This document shows positions 35,454-45,600 of a stretch of 64,000 nt of DNA, piece after piece (position 1 is the first letter of the stretch; every line of letters begins with the position of its first letter). The notes beneath the pieces were generated by a model. That model was not told where the DNA came from, made no database searches, and saw only the letters and a program-made list of their open reading frames with translations. Made by a program: the position numbers and the translations under genes. The stretch is from Pseudomonas sp. GM79 (lineage in GTDB: Bacteria; Pseudomonadota; Gammaproteobacteria; Pseudomonadales; Pseudomonadaceae): NCBI RefSeq assembly GCF_000282495.1, contig NZ_AKJE01000040.1, positions 62,001 to 126,000 on the forward strand. The letters run 5' to 3'.

Positions 35454-38015
35454 TTAGCTTCCTGAAGGGAAGGGGTCTTCAGAATCATCAATCCTTTGCA
35501 GAATATTGATGTGTAACGATGGTGGTGATTCGCAGCTGTCCGCTGTTCGAACGTTGCAAACGCCGACCATGTAGCGATCGTCCTCAGCAAATGAGCCAAG
35601 CCGGCTAAATGCATCGAACAAGATGGCACCCTCGTAAGGTGACTGTGCGCCGAAGATGCCTTCCGATTTATCCTTCTGAAACTTCTTAAGGACCGGGTCA
35701 GCCTTACCAGGGGTGGCTGGCGCGGGTTCCTCTATTACTGCATCAGGGGCCGGCGGCGCTTCTGTGCAATCGGCCGCAACCGTCACCCGCATATGGTAGC
35801 GGGGTTCAAACGGATGGCAGACATCCGCTTCGATGCGCACCAGCACGCGCCCATAATAGTCGGTGGCGAGTTGCTGGGTGCCGAGGCAGTCTGGCGGAGC
35901 TGGCGGCGCGTGATGGATGTAGGGTGCCGGGAGAGGCGTTGTCAGCTTGCTGTGGTAACCCTTACCTTCGAATGTAAACTTCAGCTGCGTGGCGAAGTAC
36001 AGTGTTGTCGACGCTATGAGGTTCGGGAGAGCGGTCGTGATTGTGTAGCGCTCAGGGGTGCCTGTTGGCAGAACTGGGATCGTCTCGACCAGTTGAGTCC
36101 AGAGTCGCTCGGAATTTGGATCTTCCAGGAGCTGCGCAGCCAGCCAGCCAGCCGGACAGCGGTAGAGGTTGGCGCCTGCGCAGCTCGTCGTCACCTCAAA
36201 CGTGCAGCGGGTCAGACCACCTTGCACGTTGCCCATCGATAGGACCCGTGCGGTGAACGCACCAGTCGCGAGCGTGCCGCCGAGGTATCGTTCCAACTCT
36301 TCTTGCGCGAGGGGGCTGCGAATATCGGCCGACCATTGTCCTTCTGACGTTGGGCTGGGAGGCCCCAACTCCACGTCGTCTTCGGCTGGTGTGAGGCTCG
36401 GGTTGCGCATGAAAAGGGCAATCGTGGCGCCGGAGTAGACGGCAAGTGGATCCGCGACCCAGGCGAGCGTCTGGTCGAGGGCGAGGTTGACCACAGCCCC
36501 GGAGGGCATGTCCGGCGCAAGGCACTGGGCGGTGTGGAGCGGCAACGCAGTCCCGGTATAGTCAATGAGCGGTTGGATCATCTTGGCCGATCCGCCAGCC
36601 AGGCGCCGGTCCCAGAAGTCCCAAGCCTCAGCTTCGCAGCAGACGTCGCTGTCGAAGTAGGGAATGTCGAAGCGATGCTCGCGCTGCTCAATCAAGCTGT
36701 TGCCGCGCAGGGTCCGCGGCGACCTGTTGGGCCCGCTCAAGAAGCTGCCGGCTGGGACGTATGGCTGGCCGGTGATCGCGCTGTCCTCGGCGAGAGGGCG
36801 GGTTACGACGCAGTCGACCATATAGGGATCTGACGCCAGTATCCACTGCCCTGTGCATGTCACTCCCAAAGCGGGCAGAGCATATACCTCAGGTTTATCA
36901 GGCGCCGGACCAGGGCGCACCGCATTGGTGAGTTCGGCGCGCGATACCGGCAACGACGCGACTGTGCAGCGGGGCTTGATCAGCGTTGGGGCGAGCGAGG
37001 TGAGTGCGAACGCCCAGCTACTGTAGGCAACTACGGCGTCGCCGACCGCGGGCTGCAACCGGGCTTGCACGCGATAGACGTAAATCTCGTCGCTCGGCGC
37101 TGTTAGCAACGGCCCCCAGATTGTGTCGAGACTGGGCATTAACGCATGGTCACCGTCGACAAAACCCCATCCCATTAACGCAGCCGCCTCGAACTGGGTG
37201 GCCGCGATTAGCGCCAGCCCCATGATCGCACTGGGGGCCTCGGCTTCTGCGTCGATTGCCTGCTCGACGCTGCTCCCGAGTGCGCGGAGCTCGTCCCACA
37301 CCCCGTGCTCCAGCGAGAGGAAAGGCAGGCCCGCAGCATTAGTCACCCGCTCGGCAGCCTCGTCGAGTGTCAAGCGTGGCCAAGTAGCAGCCGCGATCTC
37401 GGCGATCGGCTTGAACTCGTAGCTCAAATCGATATTGATGCCGCTAAGGTTGAGGCCGAGCACCTCCGGTACACGAGTGTCTGTCGAGAAAGACACGATT
37501 TTCACGTCGGCCCAATCGAAGTGGAAATCTTCGCCTGGACTGACGTCTGCAACGATTTGCGCTACTCCATTGACGTCAATCAGGGTCACGGTGGTGGTGG
37601 TTCCACCGAGCGGCAGGGCGAAGGAGACCGCGCTGACCCCAATACAATCCGGTCCGCGCACCCGAAATGTCCTTTCGTCGATAGGTTCTAGTTGCTGCCA
37701 CAGCCTCGAAGGAGTGGGGCTGCGTGAGCGGTGGCCAACCCTTGGATCGAACTCTAACATCGCTTCACGCGATAACGGGCCAGCGCGCTCGACCACGAAC
37801 GCTACTGGTTTGCCGAGGCGCTCGGCTGGCGGTGCCGCCATAAACGGGCAGCTCCAACGGAGTCGTATGCCGGCAGGGGGATCGGCGAGGACCGTCCGCA
37901 ACCCGAAGTTTGTGGAATCGATCCAAGATGACGCCTGGAGTCGAAACGCGGGAGCACAACGTGCAGGATCCGGCTCGTTGCAAAGAAGATGCGTGGTCAT
38001 TTCTACTTCTCCCAC
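35454..38015 (-). CDS. large unknown protein, second gene of a two-gene unit
   Basis: 853 residues, not recognised. No signal peptide and no membrane segment. It is rich in beta-strand-like stretches, proline and tryptophan, with several cysteines (VCCEAEAWDFWDRR; CAGANLYRCPAGW). Near the start WSCPFMAAPPAERLGKPVAF reads like a short fibronectin- or carbohydrate-binding-type strand pair, but this is weak. The C-terminal 100 residues are acidic and proline-rich (EEPAPATPGK). The start overlaps the end of the upstream giant gene by 13 bp, so they are translated together. An IS3 element ends about 95 bp beyond its stop, so downstream genes may have been lost. Function unknown; a structural or toxin-complex role is speculation. 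Confidence 0.6.
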   Translation of the reverse strand: MGEVEMTTHLLCNEPDPARCAPAFRLQASSWIDSTNFGLRTVLADPPAGIRLRWSCPFMAAPPAERLGKPVAFVVERAGPLSREAMLEFDPRVGHRSRSPTPSRLWQQLEPIDERTFRVRGPDCIGVSAVSFALPLGGTTTTVTLIDVNGVAQIVADVSPGEDFHFDWADVKIVSFSTDTRVPEVLGLNLSGINIDLSYEFKPIAEIAAATWPRLTLDEAAERVTNAAGLPFLSLEHGVWDELRALGSSVEQAIDAEAEAPSAIMGLALIAATQFEAAALMGWGFVDGDHALMPSLDTIWGPLLTAPSDEIYVYRVQARLQPAVGDAVVAYSSWAFALTSLAPTLIKPRCTVASLPVSRAELTNAVRPGPAPDKPEVYALPALGVTCTGQWILASDPYMVDCVVTRPLAEDSAITGQPYVPAGSFLSGPNRSPRTLRGNSLIEQREHRFDIPYFDSDVCCEAEAWDFWDRRLAGGSAKMIQPLIDYTGTALPLHTAQCLAPDMPSGAVVNLALDQTLAWVADPLAVYSGATIALFMRNPSLTPAEDDVELGPPSPTSEGQWSADIRSPLAQEELERYLGGTLATGAFTARVLSMGNVQGGLTRCTFEVTTSCAGANLYRCPAGWLAAQLLEDPNSERLWTQLVETIPVLPTGTPERYTITTALPNLIASTTLYFATQLKFTFEGKGYHSKLTTPLPAPYIHHAPPAPPDCLGTQQLATDYYGRVLVRIEADVCHPFEPRYHMRVTVAADCTEAPPAPDAVIEEPAPATPGKADPVLKKFQKDKSEGIFGAQSPYEGAILFDAFSRLGSFAEDDRYMVGVCNVRTADSCESPPSLHINILQRIDDSEDPFPSGS

Positions 38016-41000
38016 CAGATTTTGCCGACTTGTTGATCAAGTACCGTGACGACCTCCTCGAAGGTCTTTTTAAAATCGGCGGCTAGTGTCAGGCGGGGTA
38101 GCGGATCACATTCGAGCCGGAAACGGATGCGCAGCAACAACTCTCCTTTGGGGATACGGACGGGCACGCCTTCAGCAAGAAACAACAACGCGCATTGGCA
38201 GCCGTCAGGTGAAGGTAGGATCTTGAGTGCAAAGCGACGGGCTGCTGTACCGCCGGTATAGGCTGTGACCGCGGTTACCTCGATACGCCGCCAGTCGCAC
38301 GGCTCGGAAGTGCGTATTAGTAGCGCGACTGGTGCAGTGGCCTGGTCCATCAAGAGGCAGAGGTCGGAAGGAGTGGGGCGGGCAAACGGGCCCTCGGCCA
38401 AGGGATAGCAAGTGCCTGTGAAGACCCGGCACCATTCGAGCAGGCGCAGGAAAGATAGACCGGCCTGACTGCTTTCGACGCCCACTAAAGACGCGATCGA
38501 TTTGGGTAGGGTCCAGCCTACGCCGATCTGCGCAGGGCGGACTGCATCGACGTCAAGCCCGGCGGGGTAGGGCGCTGTTGTAGCCGGCAGGCGTCGGCTG
38601 CCGAAAGGTCCAATTGCGCGTACGAGAGAGGACGCGGTTGAGAGATGCGCCGACGGAGAGCGGTAGCCTGATACGCGGTAGGTCCATTGGTCGACTACGT
38701 CATTTGCGTCAGCATCCTGAGACCGCTTAATCTTGATGTCGTGAATTCCTTTGAGTTGATCGGGGCGAATCTGCAAGGTCAACTCATCCTCAAAGACGCT
38801 CGGCTGCCCGGTTTCAACACGCCACTCGCCGCTGGTCTTACTTCCGGCAGGCGTTCCCTGTTTGCAACTATCCACATGTACCTTTTCAATGGACGCATCG
38901 TCGTCGGTGCGGACGAAAAGGTCGGGGTAGATCATATGCAGGTAGCCGACCGACGCGCGGACCTGGCGGAAATGATCAGGATAATGGCCGAAGCCGTGAC
39001 CGGCGGGATTTGGATTCCATCCGCCCACGTCGAGTCCGAAGATCCGCTCATCGCCGAATGTGGCATAACGCAGATAGGGCCGAAGCGGCGGCGGAACGAC
39101 ATCGAACTCCCGCACTACAGCCCATGGACTCTGGTCACGCGCGTCGTGTCCGCGGAAGCTCGCCTTACTCACGCCGGCTACGCTGAGCCGATAATGCCCA
39201 GGCGCCAGCACTTGGGTAGCGGGAATGTGTGTAGCGATATTTTCGCTGGCGCAATAGCCAATCGCGGAGATCAGGTTTGGCCATTCGCTGTTAACGAGGA
39301 GTGGCAGCTGGGCTTCGGGGGCGGTGCGCTCGATTGTTATGGACCATTCGCCCTGATCGTTGCTCACCGGACGGAGCAACGTGGGGGCTTGGTCGGTGCC
39401 ATTTCTGATGCCCACATAAGGTGCTCGGTCCAGGGGTGAAAGGAAGCGGAGTTCGCACTTTTCTACTGCGAGCAGAGCGCGGCCGCTGCCATCTGCAAGC
39501 GGGGTCGAGAATTCGACTGCAAACTGGCGCAGGTTCAGCGCGCGCTGGTAGCCGTCCGCCCATGGAACGGGTACAAGCCAGAAGGTTGCCGTAGCCGAGA
39601 CCGTCACATCCTCGAAGCGGGCGATCGCCTGCCCTCCAGGCTGTGCTAGATAGGGCCTGGTCGGTCCCATGCCAAAGGTCTGAAGTCGGAAAGTCTCCTG
39701 CCGCCGGCTGGTGCTGGGTTGCGCATAATCAAAGCGCTGTAGCCAGCCGAGCGGATCATTGCAGGGAATTGCGAGCCGGCTGGAAGGAACCGTTGCCCCG
39801 TCGACGGCATTGAGTAGCCAGCTGGCGCGTACGTTGGTCTCTTCGGAGAAATCCCCTGATGGATTCTTGCGTTCGATCATCAGGGTCGTGAACCGGTGGT
39901 ACACGTCGATCCCAGCGTCGACCACATGACTGTCGGCCGGATTGACCACTATATCGCTTTCGCCAGCGCGTCGCAGGAAGTCAAGCACGAACATCGTGTC
40001 CGGCCAGACCTTGGGCGCAGCTGGATCGAGCTGCCCAACATAGCCGCTCGGCGGATGCATTATCGCGAGCGGACCATCAATTGCGCTTTTTAGCGTGGGC
40101 ACTGGTATCGCCGGTTCCATCTCCTCAAAATTCCAGATATCCACCAGAATATGGATGGTCGCGAACCAATAGCTGATCACGAAATCGACGCCCATTTTGA
40201 AGATGAACGGCTTTTTGAGATAGAGTTCGGTGATCAGCCAGGCGCCAAGGCCAAGCCTATGTCCAAGCGCCTCTAACCATAGGCTGCCGCCAATCGTCAA
40301 CTTTGCTTCAAGAGTGATAGGGCTCCACCCTACGCCACCTTCAATATCGAACCACAGTTGGTAGCCGCCGTTGAAGCCGCTAACCCTCAATTCCGCTCGG
40401 ATCGGACCTGTAGCTCGCACGGCGATGCCTTGACTCGGAACGATGCGGACGCCGCCGGCCAGCTTCAGGATGTCGAGCACCTTTACGCTGCAGCCGTACA
40501 TATCGTACCCGCCAATAGCAACATAGGTCCGTTTTTGGTTGAGGAGTGATGCACTGATTTCAAGGCTACCCTGGAGTTTAAGTGCGTCCCCGATCCAAGG
40601 GATCTCAAACCGCTGTGTAGCTCGCCCGAAAATGGATTGCGACCGAAGATCAATGACACCGACAGTTTCGCCGGCGTCGAAGTTATCGAGAACCCACGTT
40701 TCGCCGCGAAAAATGATGGTTGGCCCATAACTCACATTTGCGAGCCCGTACTGCTTCATCTGTACGAGTTTGCCTCCACTCGCCATGTCCACAAGGAGAG
40801 CGGATATGCCGTAGACACGGATGTCCTCCGGCACGGCGAGCCATGTGTGGAGATCTTTGGGATTCTCAGCCCAATCGGCGTAACTTCCTGCGTCGGCCTT
40901 CGCCAGGTGCTCCATCGCATTGCCCGCCACGGCGCCGTCGAGTGCCGGGGCAAAATGCTCTCCATAGAGAAGGCCAATCCCTTTCAGTCCTACTCCTGTC

Positions 41001-41599
41001 GCTCCAAGCGGGATCGCGACTGGCGATTCACCTTGGACGTCGATCAGAAGCCCGCCCTGGTTTGTCTTTCCGAGAAGACCGAACAGGCTAAATTTAGGTG
41101 CGTCCCACTTGATGCTAACCAATACGATTCGGGATTGGTTGGCGACGTTGTCATCCTGCGCGTAGCCCAACCGGATCGTCTGATTCTTCGTCTTGCTGAG
41201 CTCAATATCTAGCGAAAAGCCATCGACTTTCAGCACCTGAATCGGAGGCTTAGTGTCCGTTGTGAGATTGACCCATCGGGCCACGACCAGGTCGACGCTT
41301 GCTTCACCAATCTTAAGCCCGGGCATATGCGGAACGGGATAATCGGTTAGGCGCAATTGTAGAGTTGCAGTATCCGCTGTGTTGTCGACGTGAACGACTT
41401 TCATACCAAAGAACTCGTGGCCCGGCTGAGCCGTCTTAAGTTCATCGGTCCAACTTTGCTCCCAGTTCTTGAGGATATTCCCGTCGCCGCTTTTCTTAAA
41501 ATCATCGAGCCTGATGATGAGTACGATGCGGGAAGCTTCCTCCAGAATACCTGGGAAGTCTCCCGGGATTTCCGGTATATCCATGTCACCGGTGGTCAT
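38003..41599 (-). CDS. giant unknown protein, first gene of a two-gene unit
   Basis: 1198 residues, not firmly recognised. No signal peptide. The first 500 residues alternate short strands with amphipathic turns; about residues 375-480 (RIVPSQGIAVRATGPIRAEL, then GGSLWLEALGHRLGLGAWL) recall the repeated beta-hairpins of DUF6603-like proteins, a weak match from memory. The C-terminal 600 residues resemble Ig-like or other beta-sandwich domains in composition. Start ATG 41599 (MTTGDMDIPEIPGDF); ATG 41584 is possible. It overlaps the next gene by 13 bp. The large size, coupling, lack of export signals and isolation in a hot spot suggest a complex assembled in the cytoplasm. Confidence 0.6.
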   Translation of the reverse strand: MTTGDMDIPEIPGDFPGILEEASRIVLIIRLDDFKKSGDGNILKNWEQSWTDELKTAQPGHEFFGMKVVHVDNTADTATLQLRLTDYPVPHMPGLKIGEASVDLVVARWVNLTTDTKPPIQVLKVDGFSLDIELSKTKNQTIRLGYAQDDNVANQSRIVLVSIKWDAPKFSLFGLLGKTNQGGLLIDVQGESPVAIPLGATGVGLKGIGLLYGEHFAPALDGAVAGNAMEHLAKADAGSYADWAENPKDLHTWLAVPEDIRVYGISALLVDMASGGKLVQMKQYGLANVSYGPTIIFRGETWVLDNFDAGETVGVIDLRSQSIFGRATQRFEIPWIGDALKLQGSLEISASLLNQKRTYVAIGGYDMYGCSVKVLDILKLAGGVRIVPSQGIAVRATGPIRAELRVSGFNGGYQLWFDIEGGVGWSPITLEAKLTIGGSLWLEALGHRLGLGAWLITELYLKKPFIFKMGVDFVISYWFATIHILVDIWNFEEMEPAIPVPTLKSAIDGPLAIMHPPSGYVGQLDPAAPKVWPDTMFVLDFLRRAGESDIVVNPADSHVVDAGIDVYHRFTTLMIERKNPSGDFSEETNVRASWLLNAVDGATVPSSRLAIPCNDPLGWLQRFDYAQPSTSRRQETFRLQTFGMGPTRPYLAQPGGQAIARFEDVTVSATATFWLVPVPWADGYQRALNLRQFAVEFSTPLADGSGRALLAVEKCELRFLSPLDRAPYVGIRNGTDQAPTLLRPVSNDQGEWSITIERTAPEAQLPLLVNSEWPNLISAIGYCASENIATHIPATQVLAPGHYRLSVAGVSKASFRGHDARDQSPWAVVREFDVVPPPLRPYLRYATFGDERIFGLDVGGWNPNPAGHGFGHYPDHFRQVRASVGYLHMIYPDLFVRTDDDASIEKVHVDSCKQGTPAGSKTSGEWRVETGQPSVFEDELTLQIRPDQLKGIHDIKIKRSQDADANDVVDQWTYRVSGYRSPSAHLSTASSLVRAIGPFGSRRLPATTAPYPAGLDVDAVRPAQIGVGWTLPKSIASLVGVESSQAGLSFLRLLEWCRVFTGTCYPLAEGPFARPTPSDLCLLMDQATAPVALLIRTSEPCDWRRIEVTAVTAYTGGTAARRFALKILPSPDGCQCALLFLAEGVPVRIPKGELLLRIRFRLECDPLPRLTLAADFKKTFEEVVTVLDQQVGKIWWEK

Positions 41600-41879
41600 A
41601 GCAGCCCCCGCTTCTGATGAGTGCTAATGAGTAGCCCGCTTAATTCTGCCTATGTAGGAATCTATCCTATGATTTAAAAAGGCTTAGAGCGTTTCGCGAT
41701 CAAGTGTATTAGCGGTGGGGTTGAACTTGGATTTCAAACCCGAATGCAACAGGTCAGTTCTTGGCGCAATCGCCAAATTGCCCGCGAGAGCCCATCAGCC
41801 TCTGATTATGGTGGCGGGCTCAACCATCTAGGGGGGGCGCCAATCGCCTGCCGTTCTGCGCTGGAAAGCCCGCAGCGAG
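41600..41879. other. promoter region of the giant two-gene unit
   Basis: No gene. A palindrome TTGGCGCAATCGCCAA lies at 41762-41777 and could be an operator. Nothing else stands out. Confidence 0.4.
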
Positions 41880-42317
41880 CTACTCACGCAAGACATATGC
41901 CCGGTACTTAAACGTTGGTACGGGAGAGCGCGCGCCCGTGCAGGGTGCCTTGGGGTTATGCAGTGACCGACATGCGTCAGCCCTGACAGCTATCACGGAC
42001 ATTTCCACCAGCAGACTGGGTTTGAACATCGCAGCTTCGACACAGGCCCGAGCTGGTCCTTGTCCTCCTGTCACCCAGGCTTCCCACACCTCGTTGAGGC
42101 CGGCGAAGTCGGCGTCGATGTCTTTGAGGTAAATGGTCACTGGCAGAATCCTGGATTTGTCGATGCCTGCCTCGGCCAGCAGTACATCAATTCTTGCCAG
42201 GGTTCCGGCAGTTTTCACCCAAATGTCGCCATCATGATTGTTGGCCAGCTGGCCGGCCAGGTGCGCGATCCCGTTGTATGCAATGGGGGGGGCGAGCCTG
42301 CACAATACTACTACCAC
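41880..42317 (-). pseudogene. RidA-family protein, damaged at both ends
   Basis: The central part (about residues 12-110) is clearly RidA/YjgF-like: IAYNGIAHLAGQLANNH, LARIDVLLAEAGIDKSRIL, and GQGPARACVEAAMFKP with the conserved Arg. The family hydrolyses reactive enamine/imine intermediates. The normal N-terminus is missing, and the frame runs into an IS-end-like sequence at 42326. The C-terminus reads on for about 30 unrelated residues after VEMSVIAVRAD, where the family normally ends. Probably a fragment cut by an insertion. Confidence 0.65.
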
Positions 42318-42325
42318 GCAAGGTG

Positions 42326-42388
42326 TGAATCGCCCCTAATTTCGTAGACGCTGAACGACCGCATTTGGCCGATCTCTGCCTGTTGCGA
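42326..42388. repeat. IS-end remnant and palindromic repeat copy C (left arm)
   Basis: TGAATCGCCCCTAATTTCG and TAGACGC (42326-42350) match the sequence at 32076-32102. Then GACCGCATTTGGCCGATCTC and onward (42357-42388) is the left arm of the dispersed palindromic repeat. No right arm follows. The remainder up to the KAP gene (42601) shows no other gene. Confidence 0.6.
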
Positions 42389-42600
42389 TGGGCTGCAATC
42401 GCCCCAAACTGTTTGAAAACACCTGCGATTTTGATGCTCTAGACCAGCACTTCATTTGGCGCATGCTTTGCGGCATATTGCGAGACGCTCATCGAAGACC
42501 TGCCACGGCGGTGTGGGTGTGGGGGTGGATTGCTATTGCAGCCCTACTGAAGTAACGACAGTATGTGTAGCCAAATGCCAGCAGCCAAAGGATTGATTTG

Positions 42601-45600
42601 ATGCCCACCGACAATAGGATCATGCCCGCCATTTTGGATCGTGAAATTTCTGGTGCGGATCAAGATGCCTTTGGCCATAGGCATTTCGCTCAGGGCCTGC
42701 AAAGCCTTATCGAGTCAGAGCAATTAGCCCCGCCGTTTAGCATTGGCCTCCTTGGTGGTTGGGGTACGGGCAAAAGCAGTATTAAGGAACTGTACACAAA
42801 CCATCTGAAAAACGATGCTTCCAAACAAGGTGGGAAGCATAGAAAGGATCGGTTCCACTGCATCACTTTCAACGCTTGGCGGTTCGGCGGGCACGACCAA
42901 GACATTAAGCGTGCCTTGTTGCGTCATGTGTACCTGGAGTTGGGTGGCAAGGAAGATCACCTACACGATAAGCTTTTTCGGCAGATCAGCGAGACAACCC
43001 AGAAACCGAAGGGATGGTTAAAAATTACTCTGGAGACGCTCAAGGCATGGGCGTTGCCGGTACCTGCTTTGATCGCAGCAATGTCCCTCTTGTTTGGGAT
43101 TTGCTACCTCACCTTATTCGTATTCAATGTTCAAAGTGAGTTTCTAAAAAGCGTTGTCTTTCTGTGTGTGACCGCAGCTTACACCTACCTTTTAAAGCAC
43201 ATCAAACCACCTGCCGTTGCATCGTCAACTCCGATCACGCGAGTGGAGCTTCCTAACACTACGTCCGAACAATACGAAGACCTCCTCCTCGATCAAATCC
43301 GAAACTACAAGTCTGGTGACTGTAGATCTTTGGAGGGTCGCTCAGGAAAATCCTGTGAAAGGTTAGTTGTTTTTGTTGACGATTTGGATCGCCTTTCAGC
43401 CGAGGAAATGGTCCTTGGTTTGGATGCTGTACGCACCTTCATGGAGATTCCTGCAAATCGGCTTCCGAAGGGTATTGGCTTAGTGTTTGTTATTTCCTGT
43501 GACGAAGCCAAAGTAGCTGATGCTCTTGCTCGGGGGCGAAGAAATAGTGACCTTCCTGGCTCGGTAGTGACTCACAACGACGCACGTAGATATCTGGATA
43601 GGATCTTCCAATTCCGCTTGGAGATTCCACCGCCCCCCCGTCATGACATGCGCGAATTCGCGCGTTTTCACTTGGCTAAGTTGACTAGCGTCACGGCAGA
43701 TCTTGAGGCCCGTGGTTTCCAGCTTGCACCGATTATTGATCGTATGATTCATGTCAGCGTCCAGGATCCGAGAAACGCCCTTCAGATCGTGAATGCTTTC
43801 GCTCAAGCTTGGTGGATTGCTCGGAAGAGGGAAGCCGAAGGTCTAGGCACTAACAAGCCGGGAGGACTCCACGAAGGGGCTGTCACGTCGCATCCCATTT
43901 CACTTGGGGCACTATGTGCGATGAAAGTAAGTTTTCCTGATTTTTATCGCGACCTCCAGGAAGACCCAGCATTTCTGCAGCGTTTCACTGATGTTGTCAT
44001 CCGCGGGCTAAAGCTGGACGACCAGCCTCTGCAAACACAGGATCGCTTAAAGGAGCGCTATTACAAGCTCACTGATGGAGAGTTCACTCTTAAGGCAGAG
44101 CACCGGCCACTTCGGCAATTTATCGCAAGCCTCGTTGGTTTAAGGTGGCCGCCCTCACTACAAAGCCTGCTTCTACTTTCCGAGGATCACATCACTCGAC
44201 GTTTGGGGCCGAAGATCGCCCCAATCTACGGTGACTTTATTTCTGGTAACACGCAGGGGGTTTTGGAGGGACTCGCCAGGCACAGCGATAATGCTCCTCT
44301 CCACGAAGACGAAGCCCGAGCGCTTTATCAGATGCTTGAAGACCTGCGACAGGAATTGCCTGAGCTCAGAGCGCGCGCTTCACGGGTAGTTGCAGACCTC
44401 GTGGAGCGCCTACCCGAGCCACCGGCCTACCAGCTCATCAGTATGCTTTGTCGTGAAATGGCAGACTCTCTGGATCTGCGCTCACAACTTGGGCTAGAAA
44501 AGATCGGCAAGATTCTGCAATCTGCCGTTTCCGACGACCAACGAGTTATTGCTTCCCGCCTTGTAGGCGATGTACTCGGCGGTACCGACGCCGTGAAGCT
44601 TCTGCGCGAGACCATGGAGCCCCCTAGTCTTGATGAAGCAATAGCTATGGTTCACATGGCAGTCCCGATGATTCTGACAGTGCGTGTAAGCATTGGACTG
44701 GAGCGTCGGGCTGACGAACAACTGCTTGGCTGGTTGCTCGATCGGAATATTTCGATCGGCACTAAACACGCGCAGCTGTCCTTCAACGAGCTGGAACAAT
44801 GGCTGGAAAGCTATGGTGAGAAGTTAGTTGCAGACTTAGGTCTCGACTACATAAATGCGCTCGCAGACGAGCTTGAGAGAAGTCAGAATCCTCAATTTGA
44901 TATGGCCTCCAGTATCTCTCGGGCCCGAGGTATTTTTGACCAGATGATGGCGCAAGGCGCCGAGTCACGAACGCGGCTATGGGCTCCGCTGGCACGATAT
45001 GTATCTCTCTCTGAGGAGGTTGCCGTGCGTATGGCTTGGGAGGTCACTCTAAGCAACCACCGGTACGCTGATGATGAAGATGTTTGTCAATTCGTCAGCG
45101 ATTTCGTCGCGCGGCTGTTGAGAGACTTCAACGACGAAGAGTCAACAATCGAACATGAAGTGGCAGCATCAATCTTGCTAGCGTTTGTCCGCGAACGGGT
45201 AGATGCCCTTGACGATGAGACGGTCAAAGCAACCGCTGATTTGGCTGATCAATGGGGTAAAAGCGACGTCCTTCCTGAGCAGGCATGTGCGTTGCTTTCA
45301 GAACTACGAAAAAGTAATGAAGCGGACTTCATGCGAGTGCTTGGCGGGTGGGCCCCCCAACTCTTCGTTAGCCTTCCCATCGAATGCGTGAAACTGATCG
45401 CGACTCAGTTTGAAACTCTGCCTGCACCGACTCAATCCGCGATAGGTAGTTCTCTTTCAACCTTTCTCACCAGTGTTGCCGTGACTGATCCGGCACTGGA
45501 AAGGTACAAAATATTCTCTCTTGCTACCCCTCAAGCGGCGTGGAAAGTCGGTCCGTTGCATGGCTATGTAAACAGTCTCCTTCCGCACTTGGTATCTCAG

